From Sphaerochaeta sp032144095 (lineage in GTDB: Bacteria > Spirochaetota > Spirochaetia > Sphaerochaetales > Sphaerochaetaceae), in assembly GCF_032144095.1 (NCBI RefSeq), contig NZ_JAVSNJ010000002.1:310001-374000 (forward strand): a stretch of DNA of 64,000 bases, in the 5' to 3' direction. The notes under the pieces were generated by a model, which worked only from the letters and a program-made list of their open reading frames with translations, ran no database searches and was not told where the DNA came from. Below are positions 44,628 to 53,200 of the stretch, piece by piece. Positions within the stretch are counted from its first letter, which is position 1, and every line of letters starts with the position of its first letter. A program made the position numbers and the translations under genes.

Positions 44628-46763
44628 ATGAGACCAGATCTTGAGTTTGTTGATTCCCAGCTCACAAGGCTGGAGGCATTGCAAGGAACAGACCCTGCAA
44701 TCTTCGCCCTTGCCGTCCATGCATTTATCGAAGGGACACTTAGGCTTCGGTATGACCTTTCGACCATAGAGATTGGCTTCAATGAACTGGTCTCTCAGTT
44801 CATCGAGGAGTGTATCCATGATGCCCAGTCCTACATCCCTGAGATAGCTACCATGAAAGAACTGAAACACACCCATATAGAGACCAATGAGGTACGGCAC
44901 CGCTTCTCCCCTGCAGGGAATTCCACCGCCCAAGTGGCCACATGTGAGCTTGAGTGCTTTTGCAAGCTTGCAGAACTGGGAACTACGGAAAGACTTTCAA
45001 GGATACGCCAGTATCTTGATGCCTGGGATCAGCGAATTCCCTTGGGTTCCCTCTGCCAGGAATTTGACCGGATGAAAACCCTCTACGCTTACGAGAAAAA
45101 AACCAATCTCCTCCTGGCAAGCCAAGTGGAAGAACTTACCAAGAGCAAACAGGCCCTATGGGAACTTACCACAACACTGAAAACCAATGAAGCAGAACTT
45201 GCAAGGTTGGAACAGAGCAATGTCTTGCGTACAAAAAAGATAGAAAAACTGCGCACTGAACGCTTTGAAACCCAAACCCATATCAAGGAGATGCAAGAAA
45301 AGCTAAAGGACCTACGCAAAGCCCAGGAGTATGTTGACACGATGAGGCGCATGACCGTCTTCACCAGAACCCGTGGCTCCTATGAGAAGCTCATGCTGCG
45401 CCTAACGGCAGAGCAGGCATCAATCCTGGACCAGATCCATCTGGATGGTGACTTCCTCATCAGGGGAAGTGCCGGGACTGGCAAATCCCTTGTGTTGATC
45501 AAGGCGATGGAAAAGGCAATGCTCAAACATCGTGAGGACAAGAAGAGTACCAAGGTAGCCCTTCTTACCTTTACCAATACCTTGGTGAAGTTCAACCGGT
45601 ATATGGTTTCCATCCTTTCAGGTTTTGAGGAAAAGCCCCAGATAACCACGGTTGATGCCTTCCTGCTCGAACGCCTTCAGCAATACTCTCCTTGCTGCAC
45701 CCCTAGCACAGAGATCCTCAAGGCCCTCTGCCAAAGCCATGCATATGAAGGGATGAGTGCCGAAGATCTTGAGAAGGAGATCGACTGCTTCCTTCTGAAA
45801 CAGGACGTTTCCTACCAGGAATATGTCGAGCAGCTCATACATAGGACGGGAATGAAGAAGCCCCTGAAGAGAGCACAACGGCAGCGGGTCTGGGAGGTAC
45901 GCGATGGTGTAGTGCAGTCGATGGAAGAGCAGAACATCTTCTGCTTTACCTACATTCCGCTCCTGCTACAGAAAATGGTTCTCGAACGGGGTATTGAGGA
46001 GAGCCAGCAATATGACCAACTCTTCATCGATGAGGCCCAGGATCTGGGAGCCGGGGCGCTTCGTGCCTTGAAACAGCTGAGCAGAGGGTGTGTGGTCCTC
46101 TGTGGCGATGAAAAGCAGTCCATCTACCAGGTTGGGTCCTCTTTTGCACGATCGGGCCTGGACGTGGTTGGAAGGGCCAAGGTACTGAGGACAAATTTCA
46201 GGAATTCGGTGCAGATCCATAGCTTTGCCCAAGCCTTCAGGCTCAAGGATGAGCCTACAAGCCCACATGCCATGGCATTGGCCTTCAGGGATGGCCCCAT
46301 GCCAGAGCTCTTCCGTTTCACCAACAAAAAGGAACAGATGCACCTACTGGCAGAAAGGGTCTCATTCTTTACATCCTTGTTGGAGTATGAGGCTGAGAAC
46401 ATCTGCATACTGACCCCATCAAAGGGGGACTTTCCTGCAATAGAAGAAGCTTTGGCAAAAGAAGGGAGGAGGGTTTCTGAGGTCCTGGACAAGGATTTCA
46501 GGTTTGAGGATAGAGGTGCCATTCGGCTGAGCACCATGCATTCGGCCAAGGGCCTGGATTTCCCTGTGGTATTGCTCTGTTTGGGTTCTGAACCAAGACA
46601 GCAGAGCCAGTATGATGCCAAAGCAAATGAGCAGATCCTCAGGAATCTGATCTATGTGTCAATAACCCGTGCACTCGACCATCTCAACCTGTTCATCCCA
46701 GCCAAGAGTGAGATACAGGCTTTCAACGATCTGATAGCGTGTTTTGAACACAGTTGCAGCTAG
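44628..46763 (+). CDS. UvrD-like SF1 helicase with N-terminal helical (HEPN/DUF4145-like) domain and coiled coil
   Basis: 711 residues from ATG 44628 (GAGGAAGGA four bases ahead; ATG 44613 possible). About 1-120: a helical domain, IFALAVHAFIEGTLRLRYDL ... NEVRHRFSPAGNSTAQVATC, with an R-H motif reminiscent of HEPN/DUF4145 domains. About 150-240: coiled coil (ASQVEELTKSKQALWELTTT...). From about 260: SF1 helicase core with Q-motif region LTAEQASILDQI, Walker A IRGSAGTGKSLVL (near 279), LLTFTNTLV, FIDEAQDLG (near 467), CGDEKQSIYQVGSS, LSTMHSAKGLDFPVVLL and YVSITRALDHL. All helicase motifs look intact. It is alone in its transcription unit; its stop overlaps by four bases the end of a convergent SDR gene. 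Role unknown: DNA repair or defence are both possible. Confidence 0.82.
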   Translation: MRPDLEFVDSQLTRLEALQGTDPAIFALAVHAFIEGTLRLRYDLSTIEIGFNELVSQFIEECIHDAQSYIPEIATMKELKHTHIETNEVRHRFSPAGNSTAQVATCELECFCKLAELGTTERLSRIRQYLDAWDQRIPLGSLCQEFDRMKTLYAYEKKTNLLLASQVEELTKSKQALWELTTTLKTNEAELARLEQSNVLRTKKIEKLRTERFETQTHIKEMQEKLKDLRKAQEYVDTMRRMTVFTRTRGSYEKLMLRLTAEQASILDQIHLDGDFLIRGSAGTGKSLVLIKAMEKAMLKHREDKKSTKVALLTFTNTLVKFNRYMVSILSGFEEKPQITTVDAFLLERLQQYSPCCTPSTEILKALCQSHAYEGMSAEDLEKEIDCFLLKQDVSYQEYVEQLIHRTGMKKPLKRAQRQRVWEVRDGVVQSMEEQNIFCFTYIPLLLQKMVLERGIEESQQYDQLFIDEAQDLGAGALRALKQLSRGCVVLCGDEKQSIYQVGSSFARSGLDVVGRAKVLRTNFRNSVQIHSFAQAFRLKDEPTSPHAMALAFRDGPMPELFRFTNKKEQMHLLAERVSFFTSLLEYEAENICILTPSKGDFPAIEEALAKEGRRVSEVLDKDFRFEDRGAIRLSTMHSAKGLDFPVVLLCLGSEPRQQSQYDAKANEQILRNLIYVSITRALDHLNLFIPAKSEIQAFNDLIACFEHSCS

Positions 46764-47527
46764 ATGGCAGTCCACCCTCCGTCAACAAGCAACAGGGTTC
46801 CTGTGACCATGTCTGCACCATCGGAGGCGAGGTAGAGGACCGATGAGGCAACATCCTCAATGGTGGCAACCCTCCCTCGAGGTATCTTGGAAAGGACCCC
46901 TGCCAGGAAGGCGGGGTCATCAAGCCGCTCGGCTGTCCCTGGGGTTCGGATGAAGGTGGGTCCTACAGCATTGACCGTCACCCCCCTACCCGACCACTCG
47001 ACGGCTAGGGTCTTGGTAAGCATGTTGAGCCCACCCTTGGAAGCACAGTAGACAGCCTCTTCAGGGATGGCGACTACCGAAGCCTGGCTGCTGATGTTGA
47101 TGATCCTGCCCTTTTGGCGCTTGAGCATCTCCCTTCCAACCGCTTGGCAGCAGAAGAATGTGCCCTTGAGATTGAGGTCCATCATCCAGTCCCAATCCTC
47201 TTCGGTGATCAGCTCTGCGGGGATGGGGTTGCCCATTCCTGCATTGTTGACCAACACCTCGATGGGGCCCATCTGCTTTTCCACTTCGGCAACACAGCTG
47301 TAGATGGAAGCGACATCCCTCAGGTCGAGCGAAAAGGTTGCACAGACGCCCCCATCATTGCGGATCTCCAGGGCAAGGCTCTCCAGTTGCTTTTCGTCAC
47401 GGCTGGCGATGGCAACCCGCGCTCCTTCCTGGGCAAGTATCTTTGCAAGCCCACGGCCAAGACCTTTGCTGGCGCCTGTAACCAGTACCACTTTTCCCTG
47501 TAGGTCAGAACCAAACTTCTTCTGCAT
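46760..47527 (-). CDS. Short-chain dehydrogenase/reductase (SDR), operon-distal
   Basis: 255 residues, classical SDR. Cofactor loop VTGASKGLGRGLA, NNAGMG, catalytic Ser in INISSQAS and YCASKGG (Tyr-x3-Lys), and a closing GTLLLVDGGWTA. Arg after the second strand (IASRDEKQ) hints at NADP(H) but NAD is possible. Last gene of the six-gene TRAP operon. It looks like gluconate 5-dehydrogenase or 2-deoxygluconate dehydrogenases and is expected to oxidise or reduce a sugar-acid intermediate. Confidence 0.9.
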   Translation of the reverse strand: MQKKFGSDLQGKVVLVTGASKGLGRGLAKILAQEGARVAIASRDEKQLESLALEIRNDGGVCATFSLDLRDVASIYSCVAEVEKQMGPIEVLVNNAGMGNPIPAELITEEDWDWMMDLNLKGTFFCCQAVGREMLKRQKGRIINISSQASVVAIPEEAVYCASKGGLNMLTKTLAVEWSGRGVTVNAVGPTFIRTPGTAERLDDPAFLAGVLSKIPRGRVATIEDVASSVLYLASDGADMVTGTLLLVDGGWTAI

Positions 47528-47589
47528 AGGAGCCTCCTGTCGTTGGGTATACCCTACGACAGGAAGCCCCCATGGTCAAGATTTACCCT

Positions 47590-48468
47590 CTAGAGGTAAC
47601 TCTCTATCTTTTTCAACGCTGATTGTATGATCGTCCGCTTCTCGTCGGTAAGCCTGTCAAAGGGCTTCTTGCAGGGCCCTATCTCAAGACCCTGAAGCTC
47701 CATGCAGTACTTGGTTGCCGAAAAGATACCCTGGGCTACCAAGGCCTCGATGAAGTCATTGACCTTGTGCTGCAAAGCCTGGGCCTTGGGCATGTCACCA
47801 GCAAGGAATGCCTTCCTGATCTCGATGAACAGCTTGGGGCAGACGTTGACGGTGGTGCCGATCGTGGCGGTGGCACCCGCTGCCATACTGAAGAGCCATA
47901 TCTCATCAAACCCATTGTAGAGCGTCTTCTCAGGGAATGCCTGGGAGAGCCGCTCTAGGTCGTAGAGATTGACCGAGGTATGCTTGATGCCGACGATCTT
48001 CGGATTCTGCATCAAGGGATTCTTCTTCGAGAACGAGATGCCGGTAAACTGGGGGATGTTGTACACGATCACTCCCAGATCCACCGCATTGGCCACATCC
48101 TCATAGTAGTGCTGTACCTCGGCCTCAGAGTAGTGGTAGTAGATGGGTGGGATGAGGGAGACCGCCTGGGCACCGCTACCTTGGGCATGCAGGGAGAGCT
48201 CGATAGCCTCCCCTGTGCTCAAGGAGCCTGTATGGACGATAAAGGGGACCTTTCCCCCGATTTCCTGGGCAAGGGTATCGACGATAGCCTTCCGTTCGGA
48301 GGTATCGAGGAGCAACCCCTCACCGGAGGACCCACAGCAGTAGAACCCCTCCACTCCATGGGCAACCTCATGGCGTACCAACGCCTTGAGGGCAGGCAGG
48401 TTCAGCTTCCCACTCTCATGCATGGGGGTGATGAGGGCGGAAAATATTTCGCTTTTCTTGCTTACCAT
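47590..48468 (-). CDS. DHDPS/NAL-superfamily aldolase, N-acetylneuraminate-lyase-like
   Basis: 292 residues, class I aldolase barrel. Features closer to N-acetylneuraminate lyase than to DapA: GVEGFYCCGSSGEGLLL, VYNIPQFTGISF (Tyr), Schiff-base Lys165 in VGIKHTSVNLYDLERL and TLYNGFDEIWLF (NGxDE). It should cleave a 2-keto-3-deoxy acid to pyruvate plus an aldehyde. ATG 48468 follows GGGGG by a suitable gap and overlaps the upstream SDR by seven bases. Sialic acid is one candidate, but no nanE, nanK or nagAB lies nearby and the two SDR partners favour another 2-keto-3-deoxy sugar acid. Confidence 0.88.
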   Translation of the reverse strand: MVSKKSEIFSALITPMHESGKLNLPALKALVRHEVAHGVEGFYCCGSSGEGLLLDTSERKAIVDTLAQEIGGKVPFIVHTGSLSTGEAIELSLHAQGSGAQAVSLIPPIYYHYSEAEVQHYYEDVANAVDLGVIVYNIPQFTGISFSKKNPLMQNPKIVGIKHTSVNLYDLERLSQAFPEKTLYNGFDEIWLFSMAAGATATIGTTVNVCPKLFIEIRKAFLAGDMPKAQALQHKVNDFIEALVAQGIFSATKYCMELQGLEIGPCKKPFDRLTDEKRTIIQSALKKIESYL

Positions 48469-49292
48469 GCTGTCCATCCCCCGTCAACCACAAGGTTGGA
48501 ACCGGTCATGTACTTGGAGGCATCGGAAGCAAGGAAGATCATGGAACCGTTGAACTCATCTGCCTGTGCCATCCTTCCCATCGGCATCCTGGCATGATAG
48601 TTTGCATGGAAGTGCTCGTCCTGGGTCTCTCTCCAGACACCGGAGGGGGTGAAGGTGTTGACGCGGATGCCTTTCTTGGCCCAGTAGGTTGCACAGTACC
48701 TGGTCAGGTTGTAGATACCCGATTTGGCAGCACAGTAGGCCACAGGCTTGATGAAGGGGATACCGGTCATCTCTTCCTTGTAGGCATAGATATCCTGCAC
48801 GGGGCTGACCATCCCGTAGATCGAGCCTATGTTGATGATGGAGCCAGGTTTCTTGGCCTTCACCAAACGGTCCCCTACAGCCTGGGTCATCAGGAAGGTC
48901 CCGGTAAGGTTGGTCTCAACCACCTCCCGGAATACCTCCAGGGGAAACTGCTCAAAGGGGCCGGATACCTCCGGCGGGGCACTGGGTTGGGTATCGATGC
49001 CCGCGTTGTTGATCAACACGTCAGCTACACCCCAGACCTTCTCTATGGAATCGAGGGCCTCGTTGATGGATTCCTTCTTGGTTATATCCACGGCATAGAA
49101 GCCTAGCCGGTTACTGCTTGCAAGCTCCTTTCCCAGGATCTGCTCTGCCTTCTGGGCATTTGCACTACGGGAGAATACTGCAACATGGGAGCCTCGTTTG
49201 TGGAACTCCTTGACGAACTCGGCACCTATCTGCCCAAGGCCGCCGGTAATGACCACTATCTTTTCCGAAACATCAAACAACATATCTTTCAT
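48462..49292 (-). CDS. Short-chain dehydrogenase/reductase (SDR), operon-central
   Basis: 276 residues. VVITGGLGQIGAEFVKEF (nucleotide loop), FSRSANAQK, NNAGID, INIGSIYG and YCAAKSGIYNLTRYCATYW (active site), GSNLVVDGGWTA (C-terminus). It shares the ending (VDGGWTA) with the other SDR of the operon but differs in the active-site surroundings, so the two probably act on successive intermediates. Lies between the TRAP permease gene (36-base gap) and the aldolase (7-base overlap). Confidence 0.9.
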   Translation of the reverse strand: MKDMLFDVSEKIVVITGGLGQIGAEFVKEFHKRGSHVAVFSRSANAQKAEQILGKELASSNRLGFYAVDITKKESINEALDSIEKVWGVADVLINNAGIDTQPSAPPEVSGPFEQFPLEVFREVVETNLTGTFLMTQAVGDRLVKAKKPGSIINIGSIYGMVSPVQDIYAYKEEMTGIPFIKPVAYCAAKSGIYNLTRYCATYWAKKGIRVNTFTPSGVWRETQDEHFHANYHARMPMGRMAQADEFNGSMIFLASDASKYMTGSNLVVDGGWTAW

Positions 49293-49328
49293 AACTCTAT
49301 CCTTATCAAAAAATATCTTAGCCTAGGG

Positions 49329-50600
49329 TCAACCATGCAACAGCATGTTGGGTAACCAGGTTACTAACTGGGGAACATAGGTACATAAGGCCAGTACGAT
49401 CAAGAGAGGGATCAGGAAAGGGAGGATTCCCCTGTACAGTCGGTTAAGGGGAACCTCGCCTACGTCACTGACGATGAACAGGCAGACACCAAAGGGAGGG
49501 GTAACCTGCCCTATCATGAGGTTAAGCACCATCACGACGCCGAAATGGACGAGGTCGATACCCAGGACCTTCACGATGGGAAGCAGGACTGGAAGCATAA
49601 GAGTCAGGATGGCACCTGGCTCCATGAACATTCCCAAGGCCAACAACAAGACGTTGATGACCAAGAGGATCAGGTAGGGGTTGTCGCTGATACCCAATAT
49701 GAAATTGGCAATCTGCAGGGAGACCCCCTCCTTGATCAGGACATAGGAGAACAGCATGGAGGTCCCGATGATGAAGAGCGTATTGGCCGAGGTGATGGCC
49801 GATTCCAACAGGCACTTCTTGAAGGTCTTCCAATCGAGGGTGCGGTAGACGAATACGGCGATGACCAGGGCATAGGCAACAGCAACACTGGATGCTTCGG
49901 TTGGAGTAAACCAGCCGAACACAAAGCCGCTGAGGATGATCAGGGGGGTAATGATGGAGAGGATAGACTGGAGAAACTGGGTCCAAAGCAGACGGAGGCT
50001 AAAGGGGAAACGGGGATACTTTCTCTTTACGGCAAATATCAGGACAAGGACCATCAACGCCACTGCCATGAGGAGGCCGGGAAGGACACCACCCATAAAG
50101 AGCTGCGAAACACTTACGCTCGCCACAGAGCCGTAGATGATCAAGGGGATGCTCGGTGGGAAAATGGGCCCTATCACTGTCGATGCCGCAGTGACCGATG
50201 CGGAGAACTCCTTGTCATAGCCGTTGGTGGTCATCGCTTCCATCTCGATGGTGCCAAGACCACCAGCATCGGCGGCAGCGCTGCCGCTCATTCCTGCAAA
50301 GATGAGGCTTGCCACGATGTTTGCATGCCCTAGCCCGCCAGGGATCCAACCAACAAGCCGTTTGGCAAAATCGAAGATCTTTTCGGTAATCTTGCCTGCA
50401 TTCATCAGGTTCCCTGCAAGGATGAACAGGGGAATTGCGATCAGAAGGAAGGAGTCAATGCCACTGACCATCTTCTGGCCGATGACCATGATGGGATAGC
50501 CCAGATTGATACAACCCAGTACTGCGCTTGCCCCAATGGAGATGCTTATGGGAGCCCCGATGAGCAGCAATACGATAAAACTCACAAAAAAAATGATCAT
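49329..50600 (-). CDS. dctM: TRAP transporter large permease (DctM)
   Basis: 423 residues, about twelve helices. Signature stretches: GSGIDSFLLIAIPLFILAGNLM, FAGMSGSAAADAGGLGTIEM, SASVTAASTVIGPIFPPSIPLIIYG and NLMIGQVTPPFGVCLFIV. It moves an organic acid with sodium ions. The start overlaps the dctQ stop by four bases. Confidence 0.94.
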   Translation of the reverse strand: MIIFFVSFIVLLLIGAPISISIGASAVLGCINLGYPIMVIGQKMVSGIDSFLLIAIPLFILAGNLMNAGKITEKIFDFAKRLVGWIPGGLGHANIVASLIFAGMSGSAAADAGGLGTIEMEAMTTNGYDKEFSASVTAASTVIGPIFPPSIPLIIYGSVASVSVSQLFMGGVLPGLLMAVALMVLVLIFAVKRKYPRFPFSLRLLWTQFLQSILSIITPLIILSGFVFGWFTPTEASSVAVAYALVIAVFVYRTLDWKTFKKCLLESAITSANTLFIIGTSMLFSYVLIKEGVSLQIANFILGISDNPYLILLVINVLLLALGMFMEPGAILTLMLPVLLPIVKVLGIDLVHFGVVMVLNLMIGQVTPPFGVCLFIVSDVGEVPLNRLYRGILPFLIPLLIVLALCTYVPQLVTWLPNMLLHG

Positions 50601-51100
50601 GTGGACTCCTTTGCAAGCAGATCTGATCTCGAAAGCAACCGTTCAACAATGTCATAGATTGCCTTGATGGTAAGATATACCCCAGCAATGGCCATGGGCA
50701 GGTACTGCCAGGCTTTGGCAAACTTTGGCATGGAAGAGTAGAATTCTGTACTTACATAGGGGTAGAGCCCGGCAAATGCCACGACCATGCCGACTCCAAG
50801 GCAAGCAGCGACTATCTTGTGGACAAACCAGAGGCCCGTTCGGGCTTTGCCCTTGGTTTGCAGATAGAATATGTCCAGGGCGATGAGACGGCCCTGGTCA
50901 TCGAGGACGATGATTCCAAGGAACGCCATCCAAAGGAACATGAATCCTGCAAGTTCGGTCATACCCCTAAACGACTTGTTCAAGATATTTCTGAGAAACA
51001 GCTCATTGAGCATCAACAGGACTATTCCTGCGACCAGACACATAAGAAGAACGGATATCAGGGAAACAAATGCATCCAGCAACTTTTTGGTAAATTTCAT
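50597..51100 (-). CDS. dctQ: TRAP transporter small permease (DctQ)
   Basis: 167 residues, four helices. LLMLNELFLRNILNKSFRGMTELAGFMFLWMAFLG is the canonical DctQ segment, followed by HKIVAACLGVGMVVAFAGLYPYV and LPMAIAGVYLTIKAIYDIVERL. AAGGATACTCCCC precedes the ATG. A perfect 24-base hairpin lies between it and dctP. Confidence 0.93.
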   Translation of the reverse strand: MKFTKKLLDAFVSLISVLLMCLVAGIVLLMLNELFLRNILNKSFRGMTELAGFMFLWMAFLGIIVLDDQGRLIALDIFYLQTKGKARTGLWFVHKIVAACLGVGMVVAFAGLYPYVSTEFYSSMPKFAKAWQYLPMAIAGVYLTIKAIYDIVERLLSRSDLLAKEST

Positions 51101-51147
51101 GGGGAGTATCCTTTCAACAAATACATTCCTAGGGTTATAGGCAGACA

Positions 51148-51171
51148 GACGGGATGGCTAGCCATCCCGTC
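51148..51171 (-). promoter_or_regulatory. Intercistronic hairpin between dctP and dctQ
   Basis: Perfect palindrome with arms GACGGGATGGC and GCCATCCCGTC around TA, starting 14 bases past the dctP stop, no T run. Same arrangement as at 22530-22557 behind the other binding-protein gene; probably protects the dctP message or attenuates the permease genes. Confidence 0.7.
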
Positions 51172-51185
51172 CTGCACAACACACG

Positions 51186-52196
51186 TTATTTTGCGAGAAT
51201 TGCATCCACGATAGACTGGTTGTACCACTTTTCTGAAGCATACTGCTTGTAGTACTGGGCACCACCGAGCTTGTTCTTGAAGCTCTGGATATCGGGTGTC
51301 TCATTGAAGATGATTCCAGCCTTCTTCAGTACTGCGGTTGCCGAGATATTGTCCTCTTCAATGGTGTCGAAGGAGTACTTGGCAGCAACAATGGCCTGTT
51401 CCTTCAGGATCTTCTGCTGGTCGGCTGTCAGCTTGTTCCATGACTTTTCGTTCATGGCCATGGTGCATCCCATCCACATGTAGTTGATGAAGCTGTAATG
51501 CTTGATGTCATCATAGGTTGCATTGGCCACCAGGTGGTAGGTCGCATTGTCCTGAGCCTCGGCAGTGCCGTTGGCAAGGGCGATGGCAAGCTCGTTGAGG
51601 GAGAGGGCAACAGGGGTTGCACCAAGGGCACTCCAGACATCAAGGTACATCTTGCTGGTCGGGACACGGATCTTCAGGCCTTTTACGTCCTCAACGGAAG
51701 CGATAGCTTTCTTTGTGGTCGCGATATGGCGCATGCCATTGTCACCTTCCGAAAGATAGACAAGTCCGACAGAGGGCATGTCAGCAAAGATCTGCTCGCC
51801 AATTGCACTGTTTACGATCTGGTATGCACTGTGTGCATCCTTGAAGAGGAAAGGCAGGTCAAGGATCTTTGCATTGTCATAGAAGCTGGTAAACCCGGAG
51901 GTTCCTGCAAAGATGATGTCGATGGTGCCCATGCGGGTAGACTGCAGGGCCTCAGCGTCGTTTCCAAGCTCGCCAGAATGGTTGACGGTAAGCTTGATGG
52001 CCCCATTCGAAGCAGCCTCAACCAGCTCCTTGTATTTCAGGATGGTTTTGGTCGGGACGGAATTGACGTTACCAGGCGAGTAGATGGTCAGGGTAACAGG
52101 CTTGTCCCCTGCTACGGCCTTCTCGGATGAACCTTGGGCAAAGGCGCAAGCCACCCCTAGGATAAGCACGACTAACAACAGAATGGTCTTTTTCAT
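51186..52196 (-). CDS. dctP: TRAP transporter substrate-binding protein (DctP)
   Basis: 336 residues. Signal peptide MKKTILLLVVLILGVACAFA cleaved before QGSSEKA (a Cys is in the hydrophobic core but not in lipobox context). DctP fold: TLTIYSPGNVNSVPTKTILK, MGTIDIIFAGTSGFTSFYD, DVKGLKIRVPTSKMYLDVW with the carboxylate-binding Arg, LNELAIALANGTAEAQDN, and TADQQKILKEQAIVAAKY. GGAGGCTAT precedes ATG 52196, removing 19 residues from the longest frame. First gene of the operon; the ligand should be a carboxylated sugar or acid. Confidence 0.93.
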   Translation of the reverse strand: MKKTILLLVVLILGVACAFAQGSSEKAVAGDKPVTLTIYSPGNVNSVPTKTILKYKELVEAASNGAIKLTVNHSGELGNDAEALQSTRMGTIDIIFAGTSGFTSFYDNAKILDLPFLFKDAHSAYQIVNSAIGEQIFADMPSVGLVYLSEGDNGMRHIATTKKAIASVEDVKGLKIRVPTSKMYLDVWSALGATPVALSLNELAIALANGTAEAQDNATYHLVANATYDDIKHYSFINYMWMGCTMAMNEKSWNKLTADQQKILKEQAIVAAKYSFDTIEEDNISATAVLKKAGIIFNETPDIQSFKNKLGGAQYYKQYASEKWYNQSIVDAILAK

Positions 52197-52237
52197 ATAG
52201 CCTCCAAATATTGTACGATGTAGGATTGTCTGACATC

Positions 52238-52276
52238 GCTCAATATTGAGCATACCACGTATATTTTTGTTGTCAA
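52238..52276 (-). promoter_or_regulatory. Promoter and operator of the dctP operon
   Basis: Minus strand TTGACA (52276-52271), 16-base spacer, TATGCT (52254-52249). The perfect palindrome GCTCAATATTGAGC (52238-52251) overlaps the -10 box and start region, ideal for repression by the divergently encoded GntR protein. Confidence 0.65.
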
Positions 52277-52335
52277 CCTCTATTTTACCAGGTAGTTGGA
52301 AAATTATACTTTGACTCTCCCCCTCTCTTGTGGTA

Positions 52336-52349
52336 GTCTGTCATCAGAC
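52336..52349 (+). promoter_or_regulatory. Dyad just ahead of the GntR gene
   Basis: GTCTG-TCAT-CAGAC, a perfect 5-base inverted repeat immediately before the ATG at 52354. GTCTGA also occurs at 52228-52233 next to the dctP operator, so the regulator may bind both sites. Weak evidence. Confidence 0.35.
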
Positions 52350-52353
52350 AACC

Positions 52354-53055
52354 ATGAAAGAGATAAAACGTATCCCCGTAACCACCCAGGTGATGGACTC
52401 CATCAAGGAATCCATCATCGAAGGGAAATACCCCATCGGCACAAAACTTCCTACAGAAGTCAAATTGTGCGAAATGCTCAATGTAAGCCGCTCCACTGTA
52501 CGGGAGGCGATGCGCTCCCTTCAGTCGGAAGGGTTCATTGAACTTGTTGCAGGCAAAGGAGCTTTTGTGCTCGACAACCAGGGCCACGACTACGACACCA
52601 TCCGGACCTGGTTCATAGAGTCTGCACCAAACCTCAAGGACTCGACCGAAGTGAGGGAGGCCCTGGAGTCGCTGCAGGTCTCCATGGCTGTCAAACGGGG
52701 AACTGAAGAGGAATTGGAGGCGCTGAAGGAGATCCACCGCCAGTTTGTTGAGGAGAACAAGACCAACAACGTTTCGGCCCTGGCAAACCTTGATGAACAG
52801 TTCCACACCCAGATCTGTGCAATGGCACACAACCCCCTACTGAACAAGATCAACGTGCTGACAGCCCGGGACCTTCGCAAGTATCGCTACAAGTCCATTT
52901 CCGTGAAGAAGAACTCCGACAATACCATTCGCGAGCATGCTCTCATAATCCAGGCCATTGAAGAGAGGAATCCCAACAAGGCGTCGACATACATGTTGGC
53001 TCACCTGGAAAGTTCCCTTGCAGACATCAACAAGGTACTGGAAGGTCAGAAATAA
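52354..53055 (+). CDS. GntR-family transcriptional regulator, FCD (FadR) subfamily
   Basis: 233 residues. Winged helix: VTTQVMDSIKESIIEGKYPIG, LPTEVKLCEMLNVSRSTVREAMRSLQSEGFIEL, AGKGAFV. FCD ligand domain: ALESLQVSMAVKRGTEEELEAL, DEQFHTQICAMAHNPLL, REHALIIQAIEERN and AHLESSL, with the Asp-His-His-His metal set typical of acid-sensing members. Start placed at ATG 52354; eight further residues are possible. Divergent from the dctP operon, which it most likely represses until the transported acid or its catabolite binds. Confidence 0.9.
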   Translation: MKEIKRIPVTTQVMDSIKESIIEGKYPIGTKLPTEVKLCEMLNVSRSTVREAMRSLQSEGFIELVAGKGAFVLDNQGHDYDTIRTWFIESAPNLKDSTEVREALESLQVSMAVKRGTEEELEALKEIHRQFVEENKTNNVSALANLDEQFHTQICAMAHNPLLNKINVLTARDLRKYRYKSISVKKNSDNTIREHALIIQAIEERNPNKASTYMLAHLESSLADINKVLEGQK

Positions 53056-53098
53056 AGAACCTACCGACGGTTGGTCTCTCCTACATAACCAAGAACAA

Positions 53099-53155
53099 TT
53101 GACATTACAACCAAATTACTTGCATAGTCGGTGCTAGCGTTGCATAGCATGCTAT
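53099..53155 (+). promoter_or_regulatory. Promoter and repeats ahead of the MFS gene at 53201
   Basis: TTGACA (53099-53104), 18-base spacer, CATAGT (53123-53128). TTGCATAG is repeated 20 bases apart (53120-53127, 53140-53147) and the second copy runs into the palindrome ATAGCATGCTAT (53144-53155). Operator-like; the binding protein is unknown. Confidence 0.45.
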
Positions 53156-53200
53156 CCACGCTTTTCTGTCTGCCTACCCCACCCAGCAAGGACGAGAACA

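Noticed and set aside
47590..48468. Calling the aldolase nanA and the operon a sialic-acid operon
   Set aside because: Motifs fit the lyase subfamily, but the downstream sialate enzymes are missing and SDR genes replace them, so no symbol was given.
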